Under the pieces are notes generated by a model. That model did not search any database. It had not been told where the DNA came from and saw only the letters and a program-made list of their open reading frames with translations. Shown piece by piece: positions 9,272-20,126 of a DNA stretch of 64,000 bases (position 1 is the first letter of the stretch; every line of letters starts with the position of its first letter). The translations under genes and the position numbers were made by a program. Source of the stretch: Candidatus Peribacteria bacterium (GTDB lineage: Bacteria; Patescibacteria; JAEDAM01; Absconditabacterales; Absconditicoccaceae); assembly GCA_031280545.1 (NCBI GenBank), contig JAITGP010000052.1, positions 1 through 64,000 of the forward strand, in the 5' to 3' direction.

Positions 9272-9463
9272 CTAAGTAAACCATACGCATTTTTGATACC
9301 TTGTGAGATTATCAATGTGGTCTATGATTTGAGCAAAATCCTCAATTAAAGTATCGGCAAATATATGATTCCCATAAAATGAAAGTCCTTTTGCTCTGTA
9401 GTGGAAGTTCTTAAGACTCCCATATAATGCAAATAAGTGGAAGATTAGACTGTCATACATCAC
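9272..9463 (-). CDS. Short ferritin/Dps-like helical protein
   Basis: 63 residues ending in TAG; the start is the ATG at 9463 or the next codon at 9460. The pattern LFALYGSLKNFHYRAKGLSFYGNHIFADTL, then DFAQIIDHID, resembles the first helical pair of Dps or small phage ferritin-like proteins (Phe-His then Glu/Asp-x-x-x-Asp). The usual second half is missing, so function is uncertain. It is the first gene behind the 63-bp repeat promoter element and leads the tail operon. Confidence 0.45.
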   Translation of the reverse strand: MMYDSLIFHLFALYGSLKNFHYRAKGLSFYGNHIFADTLIEDFAQIIDHIDNLTRYQKCVWFT

Positions 9464-9500
9464 AATGTGAGATAAAGAAGTAAAATTTTATTTTGTACAC

Positions 9501-9563
9501 TATACACAAAAAAAAATAAAAAAAATCTGGGTGATTTTTTAGGTAGTTCTGATGTAGGGTTTT
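9501..9563 (-). promoter_or_regulatory. 63-bp phage repeat element, copy 1 (upstream of tail operon)
   Basis: An exact 63-bp match to 25086-25148 in the same orientation. Read on -, it has a conserved block (ends ...CTACCTAAAAAATCACCC), a long T-rich tract and a 3' end TGTGTATA that forms a TATAGT -10 box with the next bases. It ends 38 bp before the start of the first gene of the tail operon. It is best read as a phage promoter or activator site. Confidence 0.6.
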
Positions 9564-9589
9564 AGAAATGTCTTGAATTGGGATAACAA

Positions 9590-9756
9590 AACCTTATATA
9601 ATTAAGCGTATAGGTTCATATCATTTTAGGATTTATCCTACTGCTAATGATTTAAGAAAGACGATTTGTGTTTTTGCAAATTTCTTTCACTCGTTGGCAG
9701 AGATTATATGACCTAGACAATCATCGCAAAACATAGATTGTCTTTTTATTTTTTTT
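9590..9756 (+). ncRNA. Candidate small structured RNA in the divergent spacer
   Basis: The non-coding spacer between the tail operon (-) and the cargo genes (+) has two strong + strand hairpins. One at 9656-9688 pairs GAAAGA...ATTTG with CAAAT...TCTTTC. The other is an intrinsic terminator at 9715-9756. No ORF with a start lies inside. Together they look like a short transcript about 150 nt long ending before the signal-peptide gene at 9767. Its 5' end is not defined and no known RNA family is recognised. Confidence 0.4.
9715..9756 (+). terminator. Strong intrinsic terminator
   Basis: Perfect 8-bp stem AGACAATC (9715-9722) and GATTGTCT (9736-9743) is followed by a T tract from 9743 to 9756. 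It lies 11 bp before the next + gene, so it terminates a transcript from the spacer upstream. Confidence 0.7.
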
Positions 9757-9766
9757 AAAGATTATA

Positions 9767-10342
9767 ATGAAATACTTACTGCCTTTGATTATTTTGCTTC
9801 CCGTTTTTTCTTTTGCAGATAAACTTGATCTTACATCATCTCCAATCTATGTGAATCCACTTCTAGTTGAGTATTGTGGAGATATTCACCTATATAATTG
9901 ATCCATTGATTTAGAAAATTCCTATTTAGAGGAAGAATTGCAAGAAATTTATGAAAGATATTCTGTTACTCAGAAAGAATATGAAAAACTATCAATAGAA
10001 AGATCCATTTGAAAATACTGAAACATACAAAATACCAATAAGAAAGTAAATAAGTCAGCTTAAGAGGCTTATATTCTATTTAATGAACTCAATACTAAAT
10101 CTCTGGAAAAATTTAATAAATGCAAAGAAAACGAGCTAGATAAAAAAATAGAGGATAAGTATAAAGCTCTCAGAGAAGAGGAAAAAAAAGCTGAATTTGA
10201 GAAAAAAGTACAGGAAGAACTTAAAGATAAATAGGAAATAAAAAACATTGTAGATACAAAAGTAGAGTTTGCAAAAACATTAATAAAACAAATCTTAAAA
10301 GAGGCTTGTAGTGAATTATTTGATTGGATTTTAATTTTATAA
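9767..10342 (+). pseudogene. Secreted coiled-coil protein gene interrupted by TAA and TAG
   Basis: The frame starts at ATG 9767 with a signal peptide (MKYLLPLIILLPVFSFA, cleavage after about residue 17), then LDLTSSPIYVNPLLVEYCGDI. It contains UGA-Gly codons and stops at TAA 10046-10048 after 93 residues. The same frame then continues as convincing coiled coil (KSLEKFNKCKENELDKKIED, EEEKKAEFEKKVQEELKDK), hits TAG 10232-10234, and continues to TAA 10340-10342. No frameshift is needed. The simplest view is a decayed gene; readthrough cannot be excluded. The 93-residue piece alone may still be secreted. Confidence 0.6.
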
Positions 10343-10349
10343 TATTACT

Positions 10350-11039
10350 ATGAAAATAAAGAAGTTTAAAAAAAATATTTTACTAATACTATTGTGATTA
10401 CTTCTAATAATTATAGTATATATTTATATTGTAGATAAGAATTATACAAAGGATTATTATACTATTTGGGAGAAACAAATGGATCTATGAGAATACCATA
10501 AATCAGTTGATAGTGCGAATAGATATTTATCAGTAGATAAAAGGGTATGATATTCTATGCTTTGAATTTCTTATTATTTTAAAAAAGATTTTACAACAGC
10601 AATACAATACCTTACTAAATCATTAGATATTTCTTGAAGTAGTGTATGATATTTCTATAGATGAATGGCAGAAGATCAGCTATGACAAAGAAAGTTAGCA
10701 AAAGAAGACTTAATTTTATCACTATCATGAGACTCGGTTTTAGATAATGAAAGAAAAGTACAAGCATATGCTGCGATATGATTATATGATTTTATGTATG
10801 ATAACGATAATGAAGAAGCAAAAAAATATTTTAATCTTGCATTAAATATAGCGAAAGATATTGAATGATTAAATATGTGAGTTATTTATTCCATGATTTG
10901 AGATATTTGCCAAAGAGATATTTTTTCAGAGTCTTTCTATGATTCACAAGTAAATGAAAAGTGTTGCCCATATTGGAAGACATCTTTTAGATTGTGATAT
11001 ACGAATGTTTCAAATAATATTGATAGTTTTTGTTGGTAA
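10350..11039 (+). CDS. Membrane-anchored TPR protein in which every glycine is UGA
   Basis: 229 residues from ATG 10350 to TAA 11037-11039. A membrane anchor (about residues 9-30, ILLILL, Gly, LLLIIIVYIYIV) is followed by TPR-like helical repeats (YSMLGISYYFKKDFTTAIQY, then YFYRGMAEDQLGQRKLAKED, and EEAKKYFNLALNIAKD). All 14 glycines I counted are encoded by UGA and none by GGN. The gene follows the broken signal-peptide gene on +, opposite to the surrounding virion and tail genes, so it looks like phage cargo. It may act as a scaffold at the host membrane; no specific function is known. Confidence 0.7.
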
Positions 11040-11101
11040 AAGAAATTAGAAATATGATTACAAATACATAATATTCAAAGTTATTATGATTACCTAGAAT
11101 T

Positions 11102-11995
11102 CTAACTTATAAATATTTTTAAATCTTTTTTATGTAATTCTAATACTTCATTAATATTTTCCCTATATCAGCCAAATAAAGCAAGAATCAATGGAATTGG
11201 TTTTCAAAGTTCATTTCAAATCTCTTCTAAATACTTTTTTACTATTTTTGTGCAATCTAACCATTCTTTCTCTGTAAGTTTTCCTCAAAATACATCACCA
11301 TCACAACTGTCAGCTCAATGGCAGTACACTACATAATCAATTTCTCAAGAAATGAAATACTTTTTAATAGCATTAAGTTTTCTCTTTAAATCAGATAAAA
11401 AAATCTGATGTGTTCCTTTAGGATTAATATTTCAATAAGTAGGAATTGCTTTATCTATTATCTCATTAAATCACCTGCTTTCATCTATAGCATTTCCATA
11501 GTGATGATCTAAGTCAATATACACTCCAGATACTAAAAACTCTTCGTATATTTTACAAGAAGCTATTACCTGCCCATTAAGTCAGCAGAGCATTCTTCAT
11601 CATGTTGGTCAAGCATGATGAAATACGCAAGATAAAGCATGAGAGATGATTTCAGTATTTTGTAGTGAGTATTTTATTGCCTCATAAAGTGCTGAAACTT
11701 CAAATTGTGCTGATTGCAGATATTCAGGAGTAAGTTTAATACCAATACTTGCTTCTACTCGCGGATCAGCATTAAAGAAATCTGAAAGATATTCTTCGGT
11801 ATGTCAGAATTTCAAATCATTATATGAAATTAAGTTAGTAAAGTTATCTATTTGTATATTATCTTTCAAATTAGAATTTTTTATATATTCAACGAATAGT
11901 CTAGATTTTTCACGATTAATAGAAAATTTCTTCTTATAGGTATCTTTGAAGCTCATTTCCGTTCTATATAATATGCGAAGTTGTGTTTCATACAT
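11102..11995 (-). CDS. Histone-deacetylase-superfamily enzyme (phage cargo)
   Basis: 297 residues from ATG at 11995 to TAG 11102-11104; full frame checked, with many UGA-Gly. The order of motifs follows the arginase/deacetylase fold of the HDAC/AcuC/HdaH family: a HTEEYL segment near residue 65, paired histidines His126-His127 in CVFHHAG, zinc ligands Asp163 and His165 in YIDLDHHYGN, zinc ligand Asp229 in HGADSCDGDVFG, and the transition-state tyrosine Tyr277 in LALFGGY. All catalytic positions are present, so activity is plausible. Family members deacetylate acetyl-lysine or acetylpolyamines; the substrate here is unknown. It sits between the virion genes and the TPR cargo gene, 9 bp downstream of the 762-aa virion protein. 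Confidence 0.75.
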
Positions 11996-12004
11996 AACAG
12001 CATA

Positions 12005-14293
12005 TTATTTTTTAAGAACCCAGTTTCAAGCATAATCTTTAGTAGCTCAAAGTTTCTCAAAAATCCTATTCATTACAGATTTATCTTGGAATTTTTCTAC
12101 TATTCCAATTATCCCTTCTTTTCCTTCTGGTAATAGTTCTAGAGCTTTTTTAATAATATTAGTTGCATTACCTTGATTACGTGATGCATTATCTACAATT
12201 ATTTTACCTATTTCCATAAATTCAGAATTTGCTAATGGTTTTATAGAAACAGAACCAATATCGCTAGCTCAGTTTTTTAGAGCTAATGAAAAACTTTCAC
12301 TATTTGGTAGCTTTTCAAAAATTATAGAATTATCTCCTACCTTACCAATTATTGATCCATTACTAGGTATTAATGTATTGCTCACCTTATCTAAACCAGG
12401 AACAACATCGTCTATAGTTTTGTTAGTTTTCCCCATCTGTTTTTCTACTGTTTTGAAAAGCTTTTTAACGTATCTGTTTGGATCATTAACTGATTTGAAA
12501 TAGTTTTTTATTCACATTGTTGTAGCTCATTTAACCGCTGATAATGGATTGAGTGTAGCTATTGCATCAACTATCTGATTAGCGGATAAAATATCAGAGA
12601 AATCTATCAATCATTTAGCATTTTTACTTGCGTCAATAAAAGCTCTTCTAGCGACCTGGTCTTCTATACTTCTCAAAGAGCCGTATGCTTGCTTTAGTTC
12701 TGAGTAGTTATTACTTCCAAGAACTGACTCTATACTTTCATCAATAGATTTTTTTAGATTATTATTAACTAATAAATCCACCATATTGGAGCCAATATCG
12801 TTTAAGTTGGGATTTTTATAGAAAGACTCTAAATTTTTATTGAGCTGTTGAGTCAGTATTTGTGCCTGATCTATGGTTAACTCAGAGTATTTTTCTAACT
12901 GAGTTTTCATATTATTTATTGTATTAGATATTTTCCCTTTAGTTGTTATGTTTACTGTAGGATCGTTTTCTAGAGATTCCAATTCTTTTATAATTCATTT
13001 AGTTTCAATTTTTATTCTATCTCATGCTTTATTAGCTATATTATTATACTGCTCGTAGATGGACTTCTTCGTTTGATTTATAGCTTGAGAGAATTCATTT
13101 AATGATTCAGGAGTTCTACCAAGAGTCTCTTCTCATATATCATCAATAAACTTTAGATTCTCTTTATTCTTTATGATGCTTCCTACAGCATCTATAGTAT
13201 CATCAACAAATTTATTCATATCTATTGGTGTCTTCTTGAGGGTATTTAGTCCCTTCCCAGCAGATTTCATCACAAAATCATTCAGATTTCTCTGCAGTGT
13301 ATTTTTAGCTGAAGTTTCGATAGTGTTAGCAAGAGATTTTACTGTTGAACCAACCGCATTATAGCTATTCTCTAGTAATGGTGTTGCATATTCAGCTACA
13401 TTTTCCGTAGTATTCAAAATTTTATTACCTATCTTCTCTACTACTTTTTTAGCTGGATTGCTTAAAAGAGATTCTAACCCTACTAGATTTAGAGATTCCA
13501 TTATGGATTTTAAACCTCTTTTTTCGGCTGAAGAAAGTTCATCATAAAAATCTAAAACGTCTTGTCAAGTTTCCGTATTTGCAAGTTTTTCTGCAAATTC
13601 AGAAGCTTTGTTTGTGAATGACTTTTTTTCATCTTCTGTAGTAAATCATTCAAACAGTCCTTCTATACCTCATCCTATTATGTTTCCAACGAATCAACCT
13701 CATTGTCTTGCGATATACCCTGGTATAATCTCCATAATTTTCTGATTTGTAGAGGTATTTGGATCGCTCATAACTTCATTCATCCACTTAGAAACTTCAC
13801 CCGGTAATTCAGTAAAATTATTAACTAATCCCTCTCATAATCATTTTACAGTTCCAGCAAGTCCACCCACTCATCTTGCTATTGGTCAGACAATTGAATC
13901 TTTTGCCTTGTCAAAAAAAGATATATTCTCTACTTTTTTGTATTTTTCTTCTTTTTCCTTTTGTTTCTCTTTTTCCATCTTTATAGGTTCGTAAGCTCTC
14001 AAAAAATCCTCTTCTCGATATAGTTGGTATCATTTCCCCTTATAAATATCCATTAATAAAAAAATATCATCATCGCTGGGTTGTATCCCTGTTTTTTCAG
14101 TCTGAGATTTTACTTTATTAACAAAAGTATTGAATCCAAGGACTTTCTCAATAGATCTTCCCTGTTCTTGCTGAGTGTTTGTGAGGGAAGTATTAATTTG
14201 CATAACTCAGTGATCAGTTTTTTTTAAAGAAATATCTTTTTTTTTAAAAAGACTATTTACTTTTTCTTTAGCTGATAAGATTTTTTCTTCCAT
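12005..14293 (-). CDS. Large phage protein, probable internal virion protein
   Basis: 762 residues from ATG at 14293 to TAA 12005-12007; the whole frame was checked and has many UGA but no TAA or TAG. The N-terminus (about 1-110) is Lys/Glu-rich. Residues about 130-200 are glycine-rich and amphipathic (GGLAGTVKGLGEGLVNN, QGGFVGNIIGGGIEGLFEGF), as in membrane-interacting ejection proteins. The remainder is helical, with segments such as VGSTVKSLANTIETSAKNTL. It follows a 950-aa protein with a cell-wall hydrolase domain, the layout of ejected internal virion proteins of podoviruses. Assignment is by context and composition. Confidence 0.6.
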
Positions 14294-14319
14294 TTTTAAA
14301 TGTATTATGTACTAAAAAT

Positions 14320-17172
14320 TTATAAACTTAGTCCGCTTCATCGTGCACTACTTAATCAACCAATAGCAATTGTATTAAGCAGATCAAAAGCAGAAGATGG
14401 ATAACCAGAAGGTATATTTTGAGTTTCTGTGTTTGATCCATTAATTGCCTTATTCAATGCTGATATTGTTGCTTCTAGTCTATTTTTGAATACATCTTTA
14501 TTTAAGTTACCCTGAAGATCCGAAGCACTGGATTTTAGTAATCTAAGTTCTTGGTCTGACAATGCTCAGAAGGTTGCTCCTTTTGATTTAGAGTCTATAA
14601 GCTTGAATAGGGTTGTATCATTTATATATCTATCTAAAGTAGCTCTTACAGTACTTCCATTAGTTGCCCAAGGAAAATCAATACTGTCATATATCCCGTA
14701 AAGATAATCAATGTTATCCAACACATAATTTAGTTCTTCTAATTTTTCTTTAGCAACTAAAAATTCTTCTGATTTTTGCTTTTCGTTCTCATATTCTGAT
14801 GCCTGTTTCAAAAAAGCATCTCTTGAGATTCAAAGTTTATCTACAGTATTCCGATCCTCTTTTGTAAAAGCATTTCATCTATTAATTTTATTATATAATT
14901 GAGTATATTCTAAATTATAAGCTCCTCATGATCACTGTAACTTTCCATAAGTGTTTGAATTATACCCACTATCATGATGAGCTATTGCCGAAGCGAGTCT
15001 TGTTGCGTCTACATCCGAAATTTTCGTGTTTACGCTTACTCATAGTCTATTTGCTACATCCAAGCTATATCCAGCAGGATCATTACCATCTGATGACGGT
15101 GCATACAGTTTGAAGTATTCTTCAATAGTCTTTCCATAGTATTTTGAACTTGGATTTGTTTGGTTATATTTAATTTTAGCTACCAATGCATCAAATCATT
15201 CTTCAGGAGTATTAAATATAGCAAATCACTTTGAGTCTGTACCTATGACATTTCCGAAAGTTGTATCTTTTATATTGCCTGGGTTGTTATTTCTTAAACC
15301 AGCTCATTTCATTCCACTATCTGGGTATGTCATTACGCCAGAAGATCCCATAGTTACAGATCCTCAGATTATTTCTCAAGTAGCTTGATTATAAAGTGAA
15401 GTATCATTTAATTTATTCCATTTATCTGATGAACTTCCATAAATAGCTGCTTGGGTTATCTGTTTATATTCAGGTTTATTTTTTAGTGGATCTACAAAAT
15501 TCTCCTGCAAAGCTTGAGATAATGAAATTCATTTTTGTTTTGCATAGTACTTTATATCTGACAATACTAGATTCATATCCCTTTGGATAATCTGTCCGTA
15601 TTGATCGTAGTAACTTTGAAGAGTCTGCTTCAATGATCTATTCGCTTCTGTAGTATCTATACTATCCAAATTCGGATTATTAAACTGATCTTCTCGCTGA
15701 GCGAGTTTTGTTGTTTGATCAAACTTTAATTCTGCGTCAAAAATAGCTCTATCTCTCGAAAGGTCATCATTAAAGATTGCTTGTTGTCTTTGTAATTCTG
15801 GATTTACAAAATACTGCTCTGCAATTCAGAATTTATCCATAAATACGGAATAGTTATCTTTCCATTGGGAAACTTCTGTTTGGTATTTTGCGTATTCTGT
15901 TTGGTATATCTGCTGTGTATTGTAAATCATATTTGCATATGTAGATTGCTCATTCTGTCATTGCATCATCAGATCCATTCTCTCTTGATTTAGGCTGAAT
16001 GCCATATCGTTGTAGAGAGTATTTATCATACTAGGAGAAAATCAAGGATGATCTCTTTTGATTTTCTCCCTCAAATTATAGAGTTCAGAAGTAATCTCGT
16101 TCACTCTATTTTGAGTATTGATAATTTGTTGTTGCTGAGTTAATATTTCTCAACTTTCAAATTTTGATTTGTATTCATAAAAAAATGATTTATCAAAGTA
16201 ATATCAATTAAAATCTTCTAGAGCTTTATCCAGATATTTTTTTGCCTCTTCTGAATATGCCACTGGAGTTGGTTTTTTGTTCTCTACTATATCAAGTGTG
16301 TCTTTTGTATTTTGTAGTCTTGCATTATATTCAAGCTTCTTATTCCGTGCATCGTTTATCTCTTGTCGTTTCTGTGGATCACTTGTTTTAAGTCAGTATA
16401 AATCTGACATAATATACTTTCATGATAATAAGTCTGATATGAGCATATTAGTAGGATTGTTTGCTCGATCACTGATTTCTTTTTGTTTTTCTATTCAATT
16501 CCACCAATTATCAAGTGTGTTTTTTTGTGCTTCAGTCCTTCCTTGATACCCAAAATTGTTTGTAAAAGTATCATAGTTTGTGAAAAGCTCTGGGCTTGTC
16601 TTGTAGTAGTTATTTAGATTAGAGACAATATCCAGTTGTCTCTGTTCTGAGGTATCTTGTATATCTTTTGCATTATTTCCTATATCATATTGTTTTATGG
16701 ATCATGAATTTATTGTATTCCCATTTTGCAAACCTGTAGCTTTTGTATGCTCTTGTCATTGTATTAATACATTTTCTGTAGGTTGTTTAGGCTGTACTGG
16801 ATTTTGTACAGTTTGTTGTTGAATAGGAGGTTGAGATATTCACTGTTCTTGCTCATACATTCCTGTTTTAGAGTTGTATACATACGTAGGTTGTTTTGTA
16901 ACTACAGATTGTTGTTCAGGATTATTAATACTAGACTGAGCAACAGATTGCTGTAAGTTTTGCTCATATTTATTTGACGTAGGATTGTATATATATTGTG
17001 GTGGTTGTGTCTGATTACCTTTTGAATTTTGAGAATTAAAATAATCCATAAACTGTCTTGATGCTTCGTTATTATTGGATTGTAAAGACTGCAGAATCTT
17101 TTGCTTCTGTTCTTCTGACGTATTGGTGTAAGCAATATATAATCATTTGAGTTGTTGTTCTGTATATGCCAT
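14320..17172 (-). CDS. 950-aa virion protein with peptidoglycan-hydrolase-like domain
   Basis: 950 residues from ATG at 17172 to TAA 14320-14322; the frame was checked in full. The N-terminus is Gln/Asn-rich and has two copies of a P-x-Y-x-YN-x(3,4)-YEQ repeat (residues about 54-69 and 90-105). A long coiled-coil middle follows. Residues about 610-760 carry a domain known from phage virion-associated murein hydrolases: GLRNNNPGNIK, then GFAIFNTPEEGFDALVAKI, TIEEYFKLYAPSSDGND, and VANRLGVS. The protein probably opens the cell wall during DNA entry. Neighbours are a C1q-like protein 4 bp upstream and the 762-aa protein 26 bp downstream. Confidence 0.72.
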
Positions 17173-17176
17173 ATCT

Positions 17177-17725
17177 CTATATATAACTTATTAAAATTTC
17201 TCCGAAGAGTGTAGATCAAGAATCTCAATACCCAAATATATATATTTCATCTGATGCGTTCACTTTACCAACATATGATATTGGAATATTTATATTCGAT
17301 TGGCTTTCTATTCTTAGTGCTGTTGTTGAAAAAGTATAAATCCGATACATATTTAGTATATTACCTCACGCTTTACCTAGTTTATCTAGTAATATACTAC
17401 ATCCTAATTTTGCACTTCCTATAGACGAGCTAGTAGATATGCTTCAAGATATGGAGATTATTCAAGTTTTAGGAATTACGATAGAATCGCCATCTATATC
17501 CCGTTTCATTCATCAAGTTATATCTCTTTCAAATCAAACCATGCTATTTCTTCATACAGTAGCATTATTTACTATGGTATGTATAAAGCATGAGTCTCAG
17601 AATTCATTGTTTGTTTGCTGTTTTATTTTTATTTTTTCTTTATTGTATCAATATATTCTAGGTAAACCGTGATCGCTATATGACTTATTGAATCAGAATG
17701 GATCATTTATGTTTTCGTTAGACAT
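17177..17725 (-). CDS. Phage structural protein with C1q/TNF-like C-terminus
   Basis: 182 residues from ATG at 17725 to TAG 17177-17179. The C-terminal half (ISISGSISTSS, ALRIESQSNIPISYVGKV, ASDEIYIFGYGDSGSTLFG, EILISYI) follows the jelly-roll pattern of C1q-like heads found on phage fibres and decoration proteins. UGA-Gly codons occur throughout. Its start overlaps the end of the 802-aa gene by 8 bp. It may be a fibre tip or head decoration protein. Confidence 0.55.
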
Positions 17726-20126
17726 TATTTGTTAAATAAGAAGTAAATTCAGAATCGAATATCTCTGCATATCCATATCATACCACTTTGAATTGCATTT
17801 TTTGCACCTTAGGAGCATTTATCTTTTGTGATATATTTCATATTTCGAAATATCATGTTCAGAATCATTTGGAAGTCTCTTCTCACACAAAAACAAAGTT
17901 AGTAAAATCTTCCACTAAGATATGATTTCACGAATCTGAATATAAATCTGACGTAAAATAAAATTCTGTAATATTACCCTCCAGGTGGAATACCAATCGT
18001 GGTTCGTTATTTATAGTATCTATTCTTTCGAATAATAATCTATTACTTGCTCATGGTATTCCTCAATAATTATATGCTTCCCCTTTTTCTGGGATAATAA
18101 ATTCTCACTTCGGCTTAAAAACCCAAAAATAATAATCGTTAACGGAAACAAAAACCTGTATCTTATCAGAATCTTTCATAAAATTATATCAAATTTTAAG
18201 ATTATTAAGAGTTTTTATTATACTTTGTCTCATTACAAATTTTGGGAAAGAAACAGAAAAATAATCAGCAGGAGTGTCCGTGTTTATTATGTAGGAATTC
18301 CACCCTGTTTTTCTATCCGTATAAAAAATAAATACCTTGTCTACAGTGTTTTTTATGCAAGTAATCCCTCTATTGTCAGCATTCGCAGAAAACATATTAG
18401 TCATTGCGTATTGAGATAATTTATTATATCCATATCCATATACGTTTTGAATTATGTCAGGTATTAATACCTTATTGTCGAAATATCCTATAGAATACGG
18501 TCGCTGTGGGTAGTAAGAATTTATATTCAGATCTTCGCTTCGTTGTCAGTCTATAATATAAGGATATTTTTTCCAATTTGATTCGAAAAGTTCTTTTCTA
18601 TTAGCTCCTTGTACCGCAAAAAGTCTCTGTTTGTTTGCATTCCCGCAAACTGCATAATCTACGTTTCACTGTGTAGAAACGTTTATGAATGGTAATGATT
18701 GCCGCTTATATTCATCCATAGGAGACAAATAAACTCCGTCTCGGAAATACTGGTATCAATTATTATTACCGTATTCATTTAGGTATAGTACTATTTTGTC
18801 TCAGTAGTTTGTTATTCCTACTATATTACCTTTATATAATTGTGCTACTTCATAAGATAATTTTATTCATTTGTTGTTGTTCCAAGTCCATATATCTGGA
18901 TAATCTAACTTATATACTATGATATTTATTATTATTATATGTTCTCATGATCAAACATATAATAAATTGTCTTTGTATAATATAGGATGTTGATTATATT
19001 TATTTTCATTTACTTCTTTTAATTCAATTTCATATGCATTTGTAATAATATACATATAATCATCATTACCTTTAGTAGCATTTGGGTTTTGTTCATCTCT
19101 TCGTATATCATCTTTAGAATATGTTATGTATAGATTAGTTTTCGTGATCGTTCAGTCGAAATCATCACTTGGTATAAATTCTATAAGTAAAGGATGAGTG
19201 GCATTATTTCATAGATCTATTCCATCAATCATTATAGAGTGGCACTTGTCTGCGTCTTCAATTGTAAGAGTATTACCTCAGTCCTTATTTTTTATAAAAT
19301 CTTCCTTGAAGACATCAGAATAAATATACCTATAATGAGTATTATCCTCTCATTGTAATTTTCATCGTGTATTAGAAATTATGTCATAAGATATTTTTAT
19401 TTGGATGGTTCATTTTTTCCAATTACTTATTTTAAATGAAAATAATGCCATATATGAACTGACAAAATATCTTGATTTGTCAGAAGTATATCCATTAGGA
19501 TTTTTATTATTTATATTCTTTATCAATAATAAAGAATCACTTCCAGAAATATGCTTAATCCCCGATCAATCACTTTCCCATCAGTTTCAACCCCATTCAG
19601 AATCTGAAGGAAGATTTTCTAAAGAGTTACCCACATGCTCCCTTCGATTAACATCTTTTAAAAACGTTACATTTCTATTATGTGTCAATAAAATACTATT
19701 CAAATAGATATTATTAATATCATCAATAGATCACATATAATTTTTAATAAACTGGGAGTTTGTATTAAAAGTATCATTATTAATTCAGGATATTGGTTTT
19801 CTATATGGCTGTGGAACATTAGAAGAGAGATTTTTAGGATTTATATATTCAGTTCTTGTTCTACTATTTTTAAATATCGGTACATCCTCATCAATTCTTT
19901 TTACTTCTCCGTCTCTTGTTACTATAATATCATCTTCGAAATTTATCACCTGTCAGTTTTCTCTATCATTTACTACTCATCATAAATTGAATTTACTTGC
20001 ACGAACGCTTTGTGACGACGAAAAAATATCTGCATTTTTCGAGTTCTCTATATTACCTGAATACTCATCGTTAGATATTCATCAGTAATAGCTTTGTAAT
20101 AATTGTTGTAAGAGTTTATCAGACAT
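17718..20126 (-). CDS. 802-aa phage structural protein (stabilisation/tail hub candidate)
   Basis: 802 residues from ATG at 20126 to TAA 17718-17720; the frame was checked in full and contains many UGA. It is beta-rich and repetitive, without a known enzyme motif, starting MSDKLLQQLLQSYYGG and then NDRENGQVINFEDDIIVTRDG. Its start overlaps the adaptor gene stop (TAATG). In podoviruses of the P22 type the gene after the head-completion adaptor encodes the packaged-DNA stabilisation protein gp10, a large beta-rich hub. That parallel is positional only. Confidence 0.55.

Noticed and set aside
16902..17228. 108-codon - strand ORF overlapping two phage genes
   Set aside because: It overlaps the C1q-like gene end and the start of the 950-aa gene in a different frame and has no family features.
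19405..19707. 100-codon + strand ORF in the structural region
   Set aside because: Antisense to the 802-aa structural gene, which is continuous over 803 codons in code 25.
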